From NCBI GenBank assembly GCA_019247495.1, contig JAFAOU010000048.1, forward strand, positions 1 through 45,243: 45,243 bases of DNA. Direction: 5' to 3'. The notes under the pieces are model-generated. The model did not search any database. It had not been told where the DNA came from and saw only the letters and a program-made list of their open reading frames with translations. Shown one piece after another: positions 31,246 through 40,230 of the stretch. Origin of the DNA: Acidobacteriota bacterium (GTDB lineage: Bacteria > Acidobacteriota > Thermoanaerobaculia > Gp7-AA8). Made by a program: the position numbers and the translations under genes. Numbering within the stretch: the stretch's first letter is position 1; every line of letters starts with the position of its first letter.

Positions 31246-33465
31246 ATGAAAATTTCCGCGAGGCTGTTCGCCGCTTGCGCGATGATCGTCGCCTGCTTCC
31301 AGGTCGCCGCGGCGCCTCATCGACGCGCGCTGCTCATCGGTATCAACGACTACACCGCCTCCACACTCGCCGCACATCCGCAGAGTGCTCCCGCGCCGGG
31401 CCGCGACTGGCCGAACCTCGCCGGCGCGGTGAACGACGTCAACACCATGCGCGACATGCTCGTCGCGCTGTACGGATTCGACCGGAACGAGGTCATCACC
31501 CTCACCGACCCGGCCGCGACGCGCGACGCCATCCTCGGCACGATCGAGCAGCGCCTCGTGAATGCAGCGGCCAAAGACGACGTGATCCTCGTCTACTTCG
31601 CCGGCCACGGATCGCAGGTGCGCAATTCGCTCTCCGATGAGCGCGACAAACTGGATGAATCGCTCGTCCCCGCCGACTCGCGCACCGGCGCCGCCGACAT
31701 CCGCGACAAAGAGCTGCGCATGCTCTTCAACCGCATCCTCGACCGCGGCGCACGGCTCACCGTCATCCTCGACAACTGCCACAGCAGCTCCGGCGCGCGC
31801 GGCCTCGGCACCGGCGCGCGGCCGCGCGGCATCAAGCCCGACCTCCGCGACGTCGCCGACGGCGTCACCGTGCCGCGTCCCGAATCCCGAGGCGCGCTCG
31901 TGCTCGCAGCGACGCAGGATGTCGATTCGGCGTGGGAGACGCGCGATGCCGAGGGGAAGTTTCACGGCGCATTCTCATGGGCCTGGATGCGATCGATGCG
32001 CGACTCCGCCAGCGGCGAACCGGCCATGGAGACATTTCTTCGTGCGCAGGCGCGGATGCGCGCGGAGACTCCGTTTCAGCAGCCGACGATCGCCGGCAAT
32101 GTCGACACACGCATGGCGCCGTTCCTCGGCGCGCGCACCGATCGTCGCGACGATCGCATCGTCGTCGCCGTTCAGAAAGTACGCGGCGACGGCACGGTCA
32201 TCATCGAAGGCGGCTGGGCAAACGGGATCTCGGCCGGCAGCGAATTGCGCGCTTCCGCCACCCTCCTGACCGTCACCTCGCTCCGAGGCGTGACCGAATG
32301 CGAGGCGCGCCTGAAGTCGGGCGTGATGCCCCAAACCGGCGCGCTCTTCGAAGTGACCGCATGGGCACCGGCGCCAGTGCGCCCGCTGCGCATCTGGACG
32401 CCGCGGTCGCCGTACACGCTGAAAGACATCGCCGCGATGGCGCGCTCGCTGTCGTCGGAGGCCGAGCAACACGGCGCGCGATGGATCGCCGATCCGCTCG
32501 ACGTCACGCCATCGCACCTGCTGCGATGGAACGGCAGCGAGTGGGAACTGATCAGCGAAGGCGCCACGGAACATCTCGGCCAGAACACCGCCGCGCTCGC
32601 AGCGATGGCTCGACTGTCGCCCGGATCAACGCTCTTCGTGCAGTTCCCCGCGCCGGGAGCACTCGTCGATCGCATCGCCGCGGAGGGCGTCGAGCAGGCG
32701 GCGACACCCGAGGATGCGGATTACGTCCTGGCGGGCCGCTTCACCGGACACCATCTCTCCTATGCCTGGGTGCGTCCCTCGGTGAAAAAATCCGACCGCC
32801 GCAAGACCGGCCTTCCGCTGCGGACTTCCTGGATCGCGGAGCGCAAAAACAACAGCCGGATGCGCGACGTCGCTCCGACGTTGCGTTCGGCGCTTCTCAC
32901 GCTTCGCAGGATTCATGGATGGCAACTCAGCGAGTCGCCGCCGTCGGACCGCTTCCCGTATCAACTGGCCGCCCGTCGCGCGCGCGACGGCATGCTCGTC
33001 ACGGACGGCGGCGCAATCATCGGCGGCGACAAGTACGAGCTCGTCCTACGCGTCCGTTCGCAGCCGCTGCCCGCGAACATCCCGAAGCGTTACGTCTACG
33101 CCTTCGTCGTCGACAGCAACGGCAAGAGCACGCTCCTCTTTCCGCCCCCGAGCGCCGGCTCCGTCGAGAATCACCTCCAACCGGCCGCCACCGAAACAGA
33201 AATCGCCCTCGGCGAACCCAGCGCCTTCGCCGCCAGCCCCCCGTACGGCGTCGACACGTACTTTCTCCTGACCACGGAAGTGCCGCTCCCCAATCCCTCA
33301 ATCCTCGAATGGGACGGCGTCCGCGCCCCGGATGCGCTCACACCGCTCGAACAACTCCTCCTCCAACCCACCCGCGCCCTCGGCGTGGCAGTGCCAACGA
33401 AGTGGTCGATCGTCAGGACGACGTTCGAGTCGCTCGCGCCGCACGCCACAAAAGCCGCACGTTAG
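31246..33465 (+). CDS. Exported metacaspase-like C14 protease with DUF4384-like C-terminus
   Basis: A 739-residue protein. The signal peptide runs to about residue 23 (VACFQVAAA). The caspase domain (about 25-280) shows RRALLIGINDY, His121 in VYFAGHGSQV and Cys178 in VILDNCHSSSG, the layout of type-I metacaspases. A middle region of unknown fold (about 290-560) is followed by a C-terminal part containing YAFVVDSNGKSTLLFPPP, which resembles DUF4384, a domain often joined to bacterial caspases. ATG 31246 was chosen; an in-frame GTG at 31231 is possible. Neither has a good Shine-Dalgarno. The first start lies 59 bp from the divergent C14 gene. Confidence 0.87.
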   Translation: MKISARLFAACAMIVACFQVAAAPHRRALLIGINDYTASTLAAHPQSAPAPGRDWPNLAGAVNDVNTMRDMLVALYGFDRNEVITLTDPAATRDAILGTIEQRLVNAAAKDDVILVYFAGHGSQVRNSLSDERDKLDESLVPADSRTGAADIRDKELRMLFNRILDRGARLTVILDNCHSSSGARGLGTGARPRGIKPDLRDVADGVTVPRPESRGALVLAATQDVDSAWETRDAEGKFHGAFSWAWMRSMRDSASGEPAMETFLRAQARMRAETPFQQPTIAGNVDTRMAPFLGARTDRRDDRIVVAVQKVRGDGTVIIEGGWANGISAGSELRASATLLTVTSLRGVTECEARLKSGVMPQTGALFEVTAWAPAPVRPLRIWTPRSPYTLKDIAAMARSLSSEAEQHGARWIADPLDVTPSHLLRWNGSEWELISEGATEHLGQNTAALAAMARLSPGSTLFVQFPAPGALVDRIAAEGVEQAATPEDADYVLAGRFTGHHLSYAWVRPSVKKSDRRKTGLPLRTSWIAERKNNSRMRDVAPTLRSALLTLRRIHGWQLSESPPSDRFPYQLAARRARDGMLVTDGGAIIGGDKYELVLRVRSQPLPANIPKRYVYAFVVDSNGKSTLLFPPPSAGSVENHLQPAATETEIALGEPSAFAASPPYGVDTYFLLTTEVPLPNPSILEWDGVRAPDALTPLEQLLLQPTRALGVAVPTKWSIVRTTFESLAPHATKAAR

Positions 33466-33557
33466 TGTCCAAGGGGGCGACCTTTGTCCGATCGTTTCAG
33501 CTCAGGAACTGGATCGCTCGTGGCAGTCGCGCAGGCATTGAAAAGGAGAAAGCGAAA

Positions 33558-33737
33558 ATGACGTACTACTACTGGAAAGACGCCAAAGGCGAGTGGCGCT
33601 GGCATCTGAAGAGCGGCAACAACAAGATCATCGCAACCAGCGGCGAGGGATATATCAATGAGTCGGACTGCCTCGCTGCAATCAAACTCGTTAAGAACTC
33701 AAAAGATGCACCGGAAAAGAAAGTAGACCGACCCTAA
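33558..33737 (+). CDS. DUF1508 (YegP-like) small protein
   Basis: A 59-residue protein holding a single DUF1508 repeat: WKDAKGEWRWHLKSGNNKII, then SGEGYINESDCLAAIKLVK. E. coli YegP has two such repeats and no established function. ATG 33558 has AAAAGGAGA upstream at good distance. It lies 92 bp after the DUF4384 caspase gene in the same direction and ends 45 bp from the convergent 78-residue gene. Confidence 0.85.
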   Translation: MTYYYWKDAKGEWRWHLKSGNNKIIATSGEGYINESDCLAAIKLVKNSKDAPEKKVDRP

Positions 33738-33782
33738 ATCGACTTGTCCGTGGGACAGCGCGCGACCTGTCCTCGGCCATCC

Positions 33783-34019
33783 CTAGAAAGCGAGCCACGC
33801 GACGAACGACATCAACATAACCGCGGCGGTCATCACCACTACTGCGCAGCCGACCGTCGTTCGATTGTAGGCTCGGTTGTACGCTGCGCGTTTCGGATTG
33901 GTCAGCCATCCCCACCCGCGCGGCGCTTTGAAGCCGAGGGAGTGACGCACGTAGCGCTTGAGCGACGTGCGGGCGGCGATGCGCTTGCGAAAAGAGGGCG
34001 TACGGAAACCGAATTTCAT
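33783..34019 (-). CDS. Small basic membrane protein coupled to the kinase gene
   Basis: A 78-residue protein. The N-terminal half is very basic (SFRKRIAARTSLKRYVRHSL, then a KAPRGWGWLTNPKRAAYN motif), and one C-terminal membrane span follows (about 56-77). The ATG at 34019 overlaps the kinase stop by four bases, which fixes the start; a longer frame exists but runs inside the kinase gene. I recall similar short sequences beside kinases elsewhere but cannot name a function. It is the last gene of the VWA-PP2C-kinase operon. Confidence 0.75.
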   Translation of the reverse strand: MKFGFRTPSFRKRIAARTSLKRYVRHSLGFKAPRGWGWLTNPKRAAYNRAYNRTTVGCAVVVMTAAVMLMSFVAWLAF

Positions 34020-35947
34020 GTGCGTTCTCCTTTGATTGCCAAATCGATTGCTTCCAGGTCGGCGCGTGCCTGCGCCCAATCGAGCGCAGGCGCTTCGAGC
34101 GCCTTGGCAAGGGCGACGCGACGCTGTCGGATCAATGAGTTGATTCGCCGCGCATGCTCTGCACCGGCGCTCAATTGCTGCTCGAGGTCCAACTTGCGGC
34201 GTTGCCAGCGATACTCAAACGCGTCGCGATCAGGCTTCGGGATGGCCTCCTTCGCGTTGAAGACGAACCTTCGCTCCAGTACTGCGCGCCAAGCAAGCAG
34301 TTTGGTTTTCAGAGTCGGACCAAAGCCCTGCACCGGGGCAAGCGACTGAATCGTCACGTCAGCGGCAGTCGCGATTCCCCACATGGCCAACGTCGCTTTT
34401 CGCTTCGGTCCAATGTCGGAGATCGAATGGCTGCGGATCAACTGGTGCTGCAGATACCGCTGTAGCTGTATCGCCTGCGCGTTCAGCGTCATCTCCTGTA
34501 ACTCGGCCTGCCTCCGAGCAGGCAGTGCTTCGTACGCGGTCCTGAGGCGTCGTAACTCGTCGTGCTTTACAAGCAATGGCTCCAGCGAGACCTCCGCCTC
34601 CGCACGTCTGTATGCCTGCGTCCACGCTTCCTCAAATTCGCGTACACGCTTCAGGCGGCGCCTTCTCTCCGCCGCACCCGGAAGAGGAAGCGCGATGATG
34701 AAGATCACTGCCAGAAAAAAACCGAATGCAAGGATCGCATTTGACGACAGTGCGGCGGCACTAAGGAGCAAGGGCAGGCTGACGATCTTTGCGGCGAGCG
34801 CCTTCGGACGTTTTCTCAAATCGGAGTCGCTCGGCGGCGCACCGATGGCGTGCACCGTTGGCCGAAGCGGAGCTTCGTACGGCAGGCCTGTCAACCGGAC
34901 GATCTCGGCCCACAGGCTCTCCAGATCAAACGTTCCGATGTTAGAGATGACGCCAATGAAGAAGTAGACACCGGCTGCCGACTCCAATTCACACCAGGTA
35001 CATTGCGTCAACGCTTTGTAGTACTTGTGGACAGGCTCGACGGAGCACGCCTGGATCTCGGACTGCACGGTATCGAGCGCCCGCGCCCAATCTCTCGCCG
35101 TAGGGCGCGAACTGGTTCCGCTGAACGCGGCTTCGAAAAGGGCGATCAACCGCGGCGGCAGCGACTCGAATGAGGGCATGTTCGGCGGCGGCTCCATCTG
35201 CCGCGACCTACTGTTCCGTCCAAAAGCGAATCGCCCCTCTGCAATGGCGCGCTCGATCGGCATCTCACCCCGCCCGAGGAAGCGGCCGGCGAATGGATGA
35301 CGCCCCATGAAGAGAAGCTGGAAACAAAGAATGGCAAGGCCGAATGCATCGTGATTGGACGTCCGCTCGATACTCGACAACTGCCGGTTCTGTAGTTCAG
35401 GGGGAGTAAACTCGGGCATACCGACTTCGCAAAGAAACATCCGTCCGCCATCGCGGATCTGGAACGAGTCGCAATCAAGAACTTTCACCGTCGCGTCGGC
35501 ACCCACGATGAAGTTGCGCTGATTGACGTCGCCGACGACATGGCCGGCCGCGTGGACGGTGTCTATGCAAGCCGCCACGTTCCTCGCGGCGTGAATCAGG
35601 AAGGCCCAATCGGCCTTGCGGAAGGTCTGCTTGCGCGTCGCGGGTGTGTAGAGCTCATGAAGCTCGGAGCGCTGTCCGTCGAACCGCGGCATCAGAAAGC
35701 CGACCATCCTCCCGCCGGCGCCGGCGTGCAGGGTCGCCGACGGCCATGCCGCGACTCGCAGCAATTGAGGGTGGGCGGTTCGCGTCATGGCAGCGAGCTT
35801 CGCCTCTTTCGGAGGGCCGATGTCCTTGTGGTACAGCTTGGCCAGGACGCTGGGGTTTCCGGCCACCGGATGAATGCTGCCTTCGCCTCCGCGAAACAGC
35901 TCTCCTTCAAGGGTTAGACGGCGGCCCGTCGAATCAACGATCTCCAT
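34016..35947 (-). CDS. YegI-like Ser/Thr kinase with zinc finger, two spans and HhH motifs
   Basis: A 643-residue protein. The kinase domain (about 12-295) has a Gly loop (FRGGEGSIH), Lys37 in VLAKLYH, catalytic VVGDVNQRNFIV (Asp140, Asn145) and DCDSF in place of DFG. A Cys301/His307/Cys316/Cys319 cluster follows (CTWC), a likely zinc site. Two adjacent membrane spans lie at about 385-423. After a coiled coil come two helix-hairpin-helix motifs (about 510-555: DIGPKRKATL, GFGPTLKTKL). This arrangement is that of the kinase in the TerY-P triad, as in E. coli YegI. The ATG at 35947 overlaps the PP2C gene by 14 bases. Confidence 0.88.
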   Translation of the reverse strand: MEIVDSTGRRLTLEGELFRGGEGSIHPVAGNPSVLAKLYHKDIGPPKEAKLAAMTRTAHPQLLRVAAWPSATLHAGAGGRMVGFLMPRFDGQRSELHELYTPATRKQTFRKADWAFLIHAARNVAACIDTVHAAGHVVGDVNQRNFIVGADATVKVLDCDSFQIRDGGRMFLCEVGMPEFTPPELQNRQLSSIERTSNHDAFGLAILCFQLLFMGRHPFAGRFLGRGEMPIERAIAEGRFAFGRNSRSRQMEPPPNMPSFESLPPRLIALFEAAFSGTSSRPTARDWARALDTVQSEIQACSVEPVHKYYKALTQCTWCELESAAGVYFFIGVISNIGTFDLESLWAEIVRLTGLPYEAPLRPTVHAIGAPPSDSDLRKRPKALAAKIVSLPLLLSAAALSSNAILAFGFFLAVIFIIALPLPGAAERRRRLKRVREFEEAWTQAYRRAEAEVSLEPLLVKHDELRRLRTAYEALPARRQAELQEMTLNAQAIQLQRYLQHQLIRSHSISDIGPKRKATLAMWGIATAADVTIQSLAPVQGFGPTLKTKLLAWRAVLERRFVFNAKEAIPKPDRDAFEYRWQRRKLDLEQQLSAGAEHARRINSLIRQRRVALAKALEAPALDWAQARADLEAIDLAIKGERT

Positions 35948-36722
35948 GCGCTTCCTCGGCGGCGCGGCGCGTGGCCAGGACTAACGTCTTGTCGTCGTCG
36001 GTACGTTCATTGACAGCAGCGCTGCCGAGGAATGAAACGAGTGCCGGCTCGAAATCCACAGCGAAACCCGCGGCCGCTTTTTGCAGCGCGCCGAACATCG
36101 GCGCAAAGAACGGTACGTGGGGCGTACGCGAGTCGTAGTGGAGCGCCAATCGCTGCAGACCGTCGGTCATCAATGCGATGTCGTCGAATTGAGCATTGCG
36201 GATTTCGAAAAGAACATGTTTTTGCCAGTCGTCGTCGGTGGTGAAGAACGTCATATTTGCGTACTCACCGGTGTCCGGCCAGAACACGACCTCGCACACA
36301 TCATCCTTTCCGACAACGATTGCGCCGTCACCAATCTGGAGAAACGCGGCCACGTGTTCGCTGACGATCGCCGCAACCAGAGTGCAGGCGAAGTCGCGGA
36401 CACTGGCATCGGTCTCATTGGCGCGTTGCTCGATCGCGGTGCGGAGGCAAAGAACCCACGCCTCAACCTCTTCCCGCGTGAGGTCATCGATAGGACCGCC
36501 CGTCGCTGCCCAATCGGCCACGGCCCGATACAACGATTCACACGCCAGCGCGGAACCGTCCTCGGCGTGGGCAGCGGAACCTGCTCCGTCTGACGTGATG
36601 GCGATCAGGACCTCACCGGACGTACCGGAAATGACGTCGACCAGACAGTCGTCCTGACAGGGGATTCCGCCGTCCGCATGGGACGTACCGGCGATCGACG
36701 CGTTGAGCCACCGCCAGCTCAC
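35934..36722 (-). CDS. PP2C-family protein phosphatase (PphC-like)
   Basis: A 262-residue metal-dependent phosphatase, equivalent to E. coli PphC (YegK). It opens [20 protein letters not shown], with metal-binding acids in [16 protein letters not shown] and ALMTDGLQ, and a DDDKTLVLA end. GTG at 36722 forms a GTGA overlap with the VWA stop, fixing the start; the longer frame lies inside the VWA gene. It presumably removes phosphates placed by the coupled kinase. No membrane segment. Confidence 0.87.
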   Translation of the reverse strand: MSWRWLNASIAGTSHADGGIPCQDDCLVDVISGTSGEVLIAITSDGAGSAAHAEDGSALACESLYRAVADWAATGGPIDDLTREEVEAWVLCLRTAIEQRANETDASVRDFACTLVAAIVSEHVAAFLQIGDGAIVVGKDDVCEVVFWPDTGEYANMTFFTTDDDWQKHVLFEIRNAQFDDIALMTDGLQRLALHYDSRTPHVPFFAPMFGALQKAAAGFAVDFEPALVSFLGSAAVNERTDDDKTLVLATRRAAEEAHGDR

Positions 36723-37387
36723 ACCGCAGCCCACCCTTCCGGCGTCTTCGGGTTGTCGAGCGAGACCGCCGCTCCGGGTGTACTTCGCGAGACTGACCGC
36801 ATTGACGACGAAAGCCACTGGAAGAGCGATCGAAACTGCAGACCTTTCAACTTTAGCGGCTCCCGCACGGCGATCTCACTGAGACGGGTCATGTCCGCGC
36901 CTTCGACGCCTACCGCGAAGAAAGCAAAACTCTTCGAAGCTTCCCCCTCACGTACTTGCGAGGCAGCCTGTCGCCAGTCGTCGGTAGGGGCACCGTCCGT
37001 GATCAGAAAAATCCAGGGACGGTAGTAGGTGATGCCGTTCCCCCTGTACATACTCTTGCGCTCTCGAAGCAGATCGAGACCGCGCACGACGGCAGCGCCG
37101 ATCGGCGTGTCGCCAGTTGGTTGCAGGTCGGGTGGGGTGAACGCATCGACCGTCGCGAAGTCGTGTTTCAGATCGACCGGTCCGAACGTGATAATCGCCA
37201 CCTCCACGCGCTTCGCGGCGAGGCTGTCGGTCGCAAGATCCTCTTTCAGAAATCGGACGCCCTCATTCAGCTCGCGGATCGGAGCTCCCTGCATCGATCC
37301 CGACGTATCGAGCAGCAGCAGACAAGGACAGCGAGGCTCCGGGTTTTCCGCAAACGAGGCGGCGGTAAACGGGACTTGTTCGGTCAT
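36719..37387 (-). CDS. VWA-domain protein (YegL/TerY-like)
   Basis: A 222-residue von Willebrand A-domain protein, first gene of the triad operon and the counterpart of E. coli YegL. The metal-ion-dependent adhesion site is complete: [11 protein letters not shown] (Asp27, Ser29, Ser31), the Thr in [10 protein letters not shown] and [10 protein letters not shown]. No signal peptide, so it is cytoplasmic like the rest of the triad. ATG 37387 lies 58 bp from the divergent channel gene. Confidence 0.88.
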   Translation of the reverse strand: MTEQVPFTAASFAENPEPRCPCLLLLDTSGSMQGAPIRELNEGVRFLKEDLATDSLAAKRVEVAIITFGPVDLKHDFATVDAFTPPDLQPTGDTPIGAAVVRGLDLLRERKSMYRGNGITYYRPWIFLITDGAPTDDWRQAASQVREGEASKSFAFFAVGVEGADMTRLSEIAVREPLKLKGLQFRSLFQWLSSSMRSVSRSTPGAAVSLDNPKTPEGWAAV

Positions 37388-37445
37388 CTCTCCCTCCGTC
37401 CCGCTTCAGACACCTTTCCGCGCGGAAGGTGTCGTTACGTCCAAC

Positions 37446-38195
37446 GTGTCGACCGAGAAGCACCACTTTCACATCGCGCCGGTCTATCACCTGTTCATGC
37501 TGGCGTTGTGCGTTCTCGCGCTGGTCGGCGTGGTGGTGCAGAACGCGTTTCGGCACGATCCGCAGATCGAGTTGGTGCTCGACTATGCCGATTTCGCGAT
37601 CTGCATCGCGTTCGGGATCGACTTCGTCGTTTCGGTATGGCGGGCGCCGAAGCGAGGGCGGTATCTGGCCACGTGGGGATGGCTCGATATCCTCTCCTCC
37701 ATTCCGACGCTGCACATCGCGCGATGGGGACGGCTGGCGCGGATCGCCCGCATCGGACGCGTGCTTCGCGGCCTTCGCGCCACGCGCCTCCTCGGCGAAG
37801 CGATTCTGCGGAAGCGGACGCAGTCGACGGTCGCCGCGGCGGCTTTGCTGGCGCTGATGCTCGTCATCTTTGCCAGCACCGCCATTCTCCATTTCGAAGT
37901 GCAGCCGGATTCGAACATCCATACCGCCGAGGATGCGATCTGGTGGTCCCTGGCTACGATCACTACCGTCGGCTATGGCGACCGCTATCCCGTCACCACA
38001 GAGGGACGCGCCGTCGCCGTATTGCTGATGCTCGCCGGCGTCGGTCTATTCGGGACGTTCTCCGCAGCGCTGGCGGCGTGGTTTCTCATCCCCGAGGGAC
38101 AGGTAACGAACAGCGAGATTGCAGCGTTGCGAGAGGAGATCGCTGGCTTGCGCAGCGCTGTAGAGCGGTCACTGTCCGGCACTCCACACTCGTAA
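37446..38195 (+). CDS. Voltage-gated-type potassium channel
   Basis: A 249-residue six-helix channel subunit. Helices S1-S3 span about 15-90. S4 (about 93-118) has a run of Arg at roughly every third position (RWGRLARIARIGRVLRGLRA), consistent with a voltage sensor. The pore carries the filter TTVGYGD (173-179). A short coiled coil ends the protein (EIAALREEIAGLRSAVE). GTG 37446 was chosen; codons further upstream do not resemble the family. It diverges from the VWA-PP2C-kinase operon, and regulation by that triad is possible but unproven. Confidence 0.88.
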   Translation: MSTEKHHFHIAPVYHLFMLALCVLALVGVVVQNAFRHDPQIELVLDYADFAICIAFGIDFVVSVWRAPKRGRYLATWGWLDILSSIPTLHIARWGRLARIARIGRVLRGLRATRLLGEAILRKRTQSTVAAAALLALMLVIFASTAILHFEVQPDSNIHTAEDAIWWSLATITTVGYGDRYPVTTEGRAVAVLLMLAGVGLFGTFSAALAAWFLIPEGQVTNSEIAALREEIAGLRSAVERSLSGTPHS

Positions 38196-38203
38196 AACCA
38201 TGA

Positions 38204-38250
38204 ACCACAGAGACACAAAGGACACAGAGAGTTCTCTGTGTCTCTGTGGT
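38204..38250. terminator. CACAGAG-family hairpin between convergent genes (copy 2)
   Basis: Arms 38204-38220 and 38234-38250 are reverse complements with one mismatch in 17 bp and carry the same ACCACAGAGACAC core as the copy at 19753. It lies between the ends of the convergent channel and ABC-permease genes and may stop transcripts from both sides. Confidence 0.6.
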
Positions 38251-38278
38251 GAACGAGCCGTGGGGTAACGCGAGACCG

Positions 38279-39493
38279 TCACTCGTAACGCAATGCCTGG
38301 ATCGGATTTAATGCAGCGGCTTTCCTTGCGGGGTAGTAGCCGAAGAAGACGCCTACGGCGCCGGAGAAGCCGACGGCGATGAGCATGATGATTGGGGAGA
38401 TCACGGTCTCCCAGCCGGTGAAGTGGCCCAGGACTTTGGCGCCGGTGTAGCCGAAGAGCAGTCCGACGACGCCGCCGAGGATGCCCATGACGATGCTCTC
38501 GACCAGGAACTGCGTGAGGACGTCGGAGCCGCGGGCGCCGATGGCCATGCGGATGCCAATCTCGCGCGTCCGCTCCGTGACCGAGACCAGCATGATGTTC
38601 ATGATGCCGATGCCCCCGACGAGAAGCGAGATCGAGGCGATCGCGGCGAGGAGCAGCGTCATGACCTGCGTCGAGCTTTCGGCGGCCGATGCGAGATCCG
38701 CTTGATTTTTCACGGTGAAGTCGTCGTTGCCGTCGCTCACTTTGTGCGACTCGCGGAGCAGCGTGCGGATCTCTTCCTGCGCGGCGGGGATGTCCTGCTC
38801 GTTGGCGGTGCTGGCCAGGATCTGCGGGATGAAAGCGCGGCCGGAGAGCGTGTCTGAGGCGGTGGTGTACGGCATCAGGACGACGTCGTCGGAGTCGCTG
38901 CCGCTGGCGGTCTGGCCCTTCGCCGCGAGGACGCCTACGACTTTGTAGACCGAGTTGCGGATCTGGATTTCAGAGCCGACGGGATCCTGCCCGGGGAAAA
39001 GATTCTGCGCGACCGTGTTGCCGAGAAGGACGACTTTGTGGATGGAGCGGACGTCGTCGGCGGTGAAGAAATCGCCGGAGGACGTCTGCCAGTCGCGGAT
39101 CGTTTGGAAGTCGGTATCGACGCCGTTGATCTGCGTCCGCCAGTTGCCAGACGGCCCGATGACGGCTGTGCGGCTGACGATCACCGGCGACACCGCGGAC
39201 ACCGTCTGCGCTTCCGCGCGGATTTTGTCGACGTCTTTCAAACTGAGATTCGGGAACGCCTGTGCACCCTGGCTGACGCCGGCAGCCTGCGCGGCGCCCG
39301 GAGTGATCACGATCATGTTCGTGCCGAGGTTGTTGATCTGGGCGCGGATGCGCGTGCGGGCGCCGTAGCCGACGGCGACCATCACCACCACGGCGGCCAC
39401 GCCAATGATGATGCCGAGCATGGTCAGCGCGGCGCGCATCTTGTTTTTCAGGATGCTCTGCGTGGCCAGTTTGACGAGTGTCTTCGATTTCAT
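38279..39493 (-). CDS. ABC exporter permease, MacB/FtsX family
   Basis: A 404-residue permease of a tripartite exporter. The N-terminal span (about 20-42: TMLGIIIGVAAVVVMVAVG) is followed by a large periplasmic domain to about 275 and three C-terminal spans (about 280-400), including GGIGIMNIMLVSVTERTREIGIR, cited here by its core ERTREIGIRMA, the MacB signature. It overlaps the ATPase gene by four bases (ATGA). In E. coli MacB the ATPase is fused at the N-terminus; here the two are separate genes. No outer-membrane factor is encoded in this cluster. Confidence 0.92.
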   Translation of the reverse strand: MKSKTLVKLATQSILKNKMRAALTMLGIIIGVAAVVVMVAVGYGARTRIRAQINNLGTNMIVITPGAAQAAGVSQGAQAFPNLSLKDVDKIRAEAQTVSAVSPVIVSRTAVIGPSGNWRTQINGVDTDFQTIRDWQTSSGDFFTADDVRSIHKVVLLGNTVAQNLFPGQDPVGSEIQIRNSVYKVVGVLAAKGQTASGSDSDDVVLMPYTTASDTLSGRAFIPQILASTANEQDIPAAQEEIRTLLRESHKVSDGNDDFTVKNQADLASAAESSTQVMTLLLAAIASISLLVGGIGIMNIMLVSVTERTREIGIRMAIGARGSDVLTQFLVESIVMGILGGVVGLLFGYTGAKVLGHFTGWETVISPIIMLIAVGFSGAVGVFFGYYPARKAAALNPIQALRYE

Positions 39494-40230
39494 GCGACCT
39501 CCCTTTCCTCGAAGTGCTCGAGGTCATACGCGGCGGAGCGGCGCGATTTCACCGGCTCGTCGCGGCGGATGCGGCCATCGCGGACTTCTACGATCCGTTT
39601 CGCGTAGACAGCGATGTCCGGCTCGTGGGTGACGAGGACGATGGTGATGCCTTGTTCGTTCAGCTCCTGGAAGAGCGCCATCACCTCGACCGACGTCTGC
39701 GTATCGAGGTTTCCGGTCGGCTCGTCGGCGAGGATGATGGCCGGCTCGGTCACGAGCGCGCGGGCGATGGCCACGCGCTGCTGCTGACCGCCGGATAGCT
39801 CGCTCGGTTGGTGATCGAGCCGTTCGCCGAGTCCGACGCGCTGCAGCGCCGCGGTGGCCAGAGCCTGCGTGTCGCGTTTGCGTCCGCTGCGGTCGTACAG
39901 CATCGGCAGCTCGACGTTCTCGAGGGCGCTGGTACGTGGCAGAAGATTGAAGCCCTGGAAGACGAATCCGATCTTCTCGTTGCGCAGCGCCGCGAGGGCG
40001 TTGCGGTCCATGCCGTCGACGCGAACGCCGTCGATGAGGTACGAGCCGGATGTGGGCGTGTCGAGGCATCCGAGAAGATTCATCAGCGTCGATTTGCCCG
40101 AACCGGAGGTGCCCATGATGGCGATGAATTCGCCTTTCTCAACCGCCAGGTCGATTCCTTTCAGCGCGTGAACCTCGGTGCTTCCCGTTGTGTAGGTCTT
40201 GACGAGTTGGGTGGTTTCAATGACGTTCAT
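39490..40230 (-). CDS. ABC exporter ATP-binding protein (MacB/LolD-type)
   Basis: A 246-residue nucleotide-binding subunit. Walker A is GTSGSGKSTLMN (about 36-47), the signature LSGGQQQRVAIARAL is at about 142-156, and Walker B with the catalytic Glu is IILADEPTGNLD. The His-loop follows in LVTHEPDIA. It energises the downstream permease and is linked to it by an ATGA overlap and to the fusion-protein gene by TGATG. Confidence 0.94.
   Translation of the reverse strand: MNVIETTQLVKTYTTGSTEVHALKGIDLAVEKGEFIAIMGTSGSGKSTLMNLLGCLDTPTSGSYLIDGVRVDGMDRNALAALRNEKIGFVFQGFNLLPRTSALENVELPMLYDRSGRKRDTQALATAALQRVGLGERLDHQPSELSGGQQQRVAIARALVTEPAIILADEPTGNLDTQTSVEVMALFQELNEQGITIVLVTHEPDIAVYAKRIVEVRDGRIRRDEPVKSRRSAAYDLEHFEEREVA

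Noticed and set aside
25657..38195. Calling the caspase/kinase region an anti-phage defence island
   Set aside because: The proteases appear exported, no nuclease, cyclase or other known defence sensor accompanies them, and no mobile element borders the region. Defence remains possible but is not supported by the sequence.
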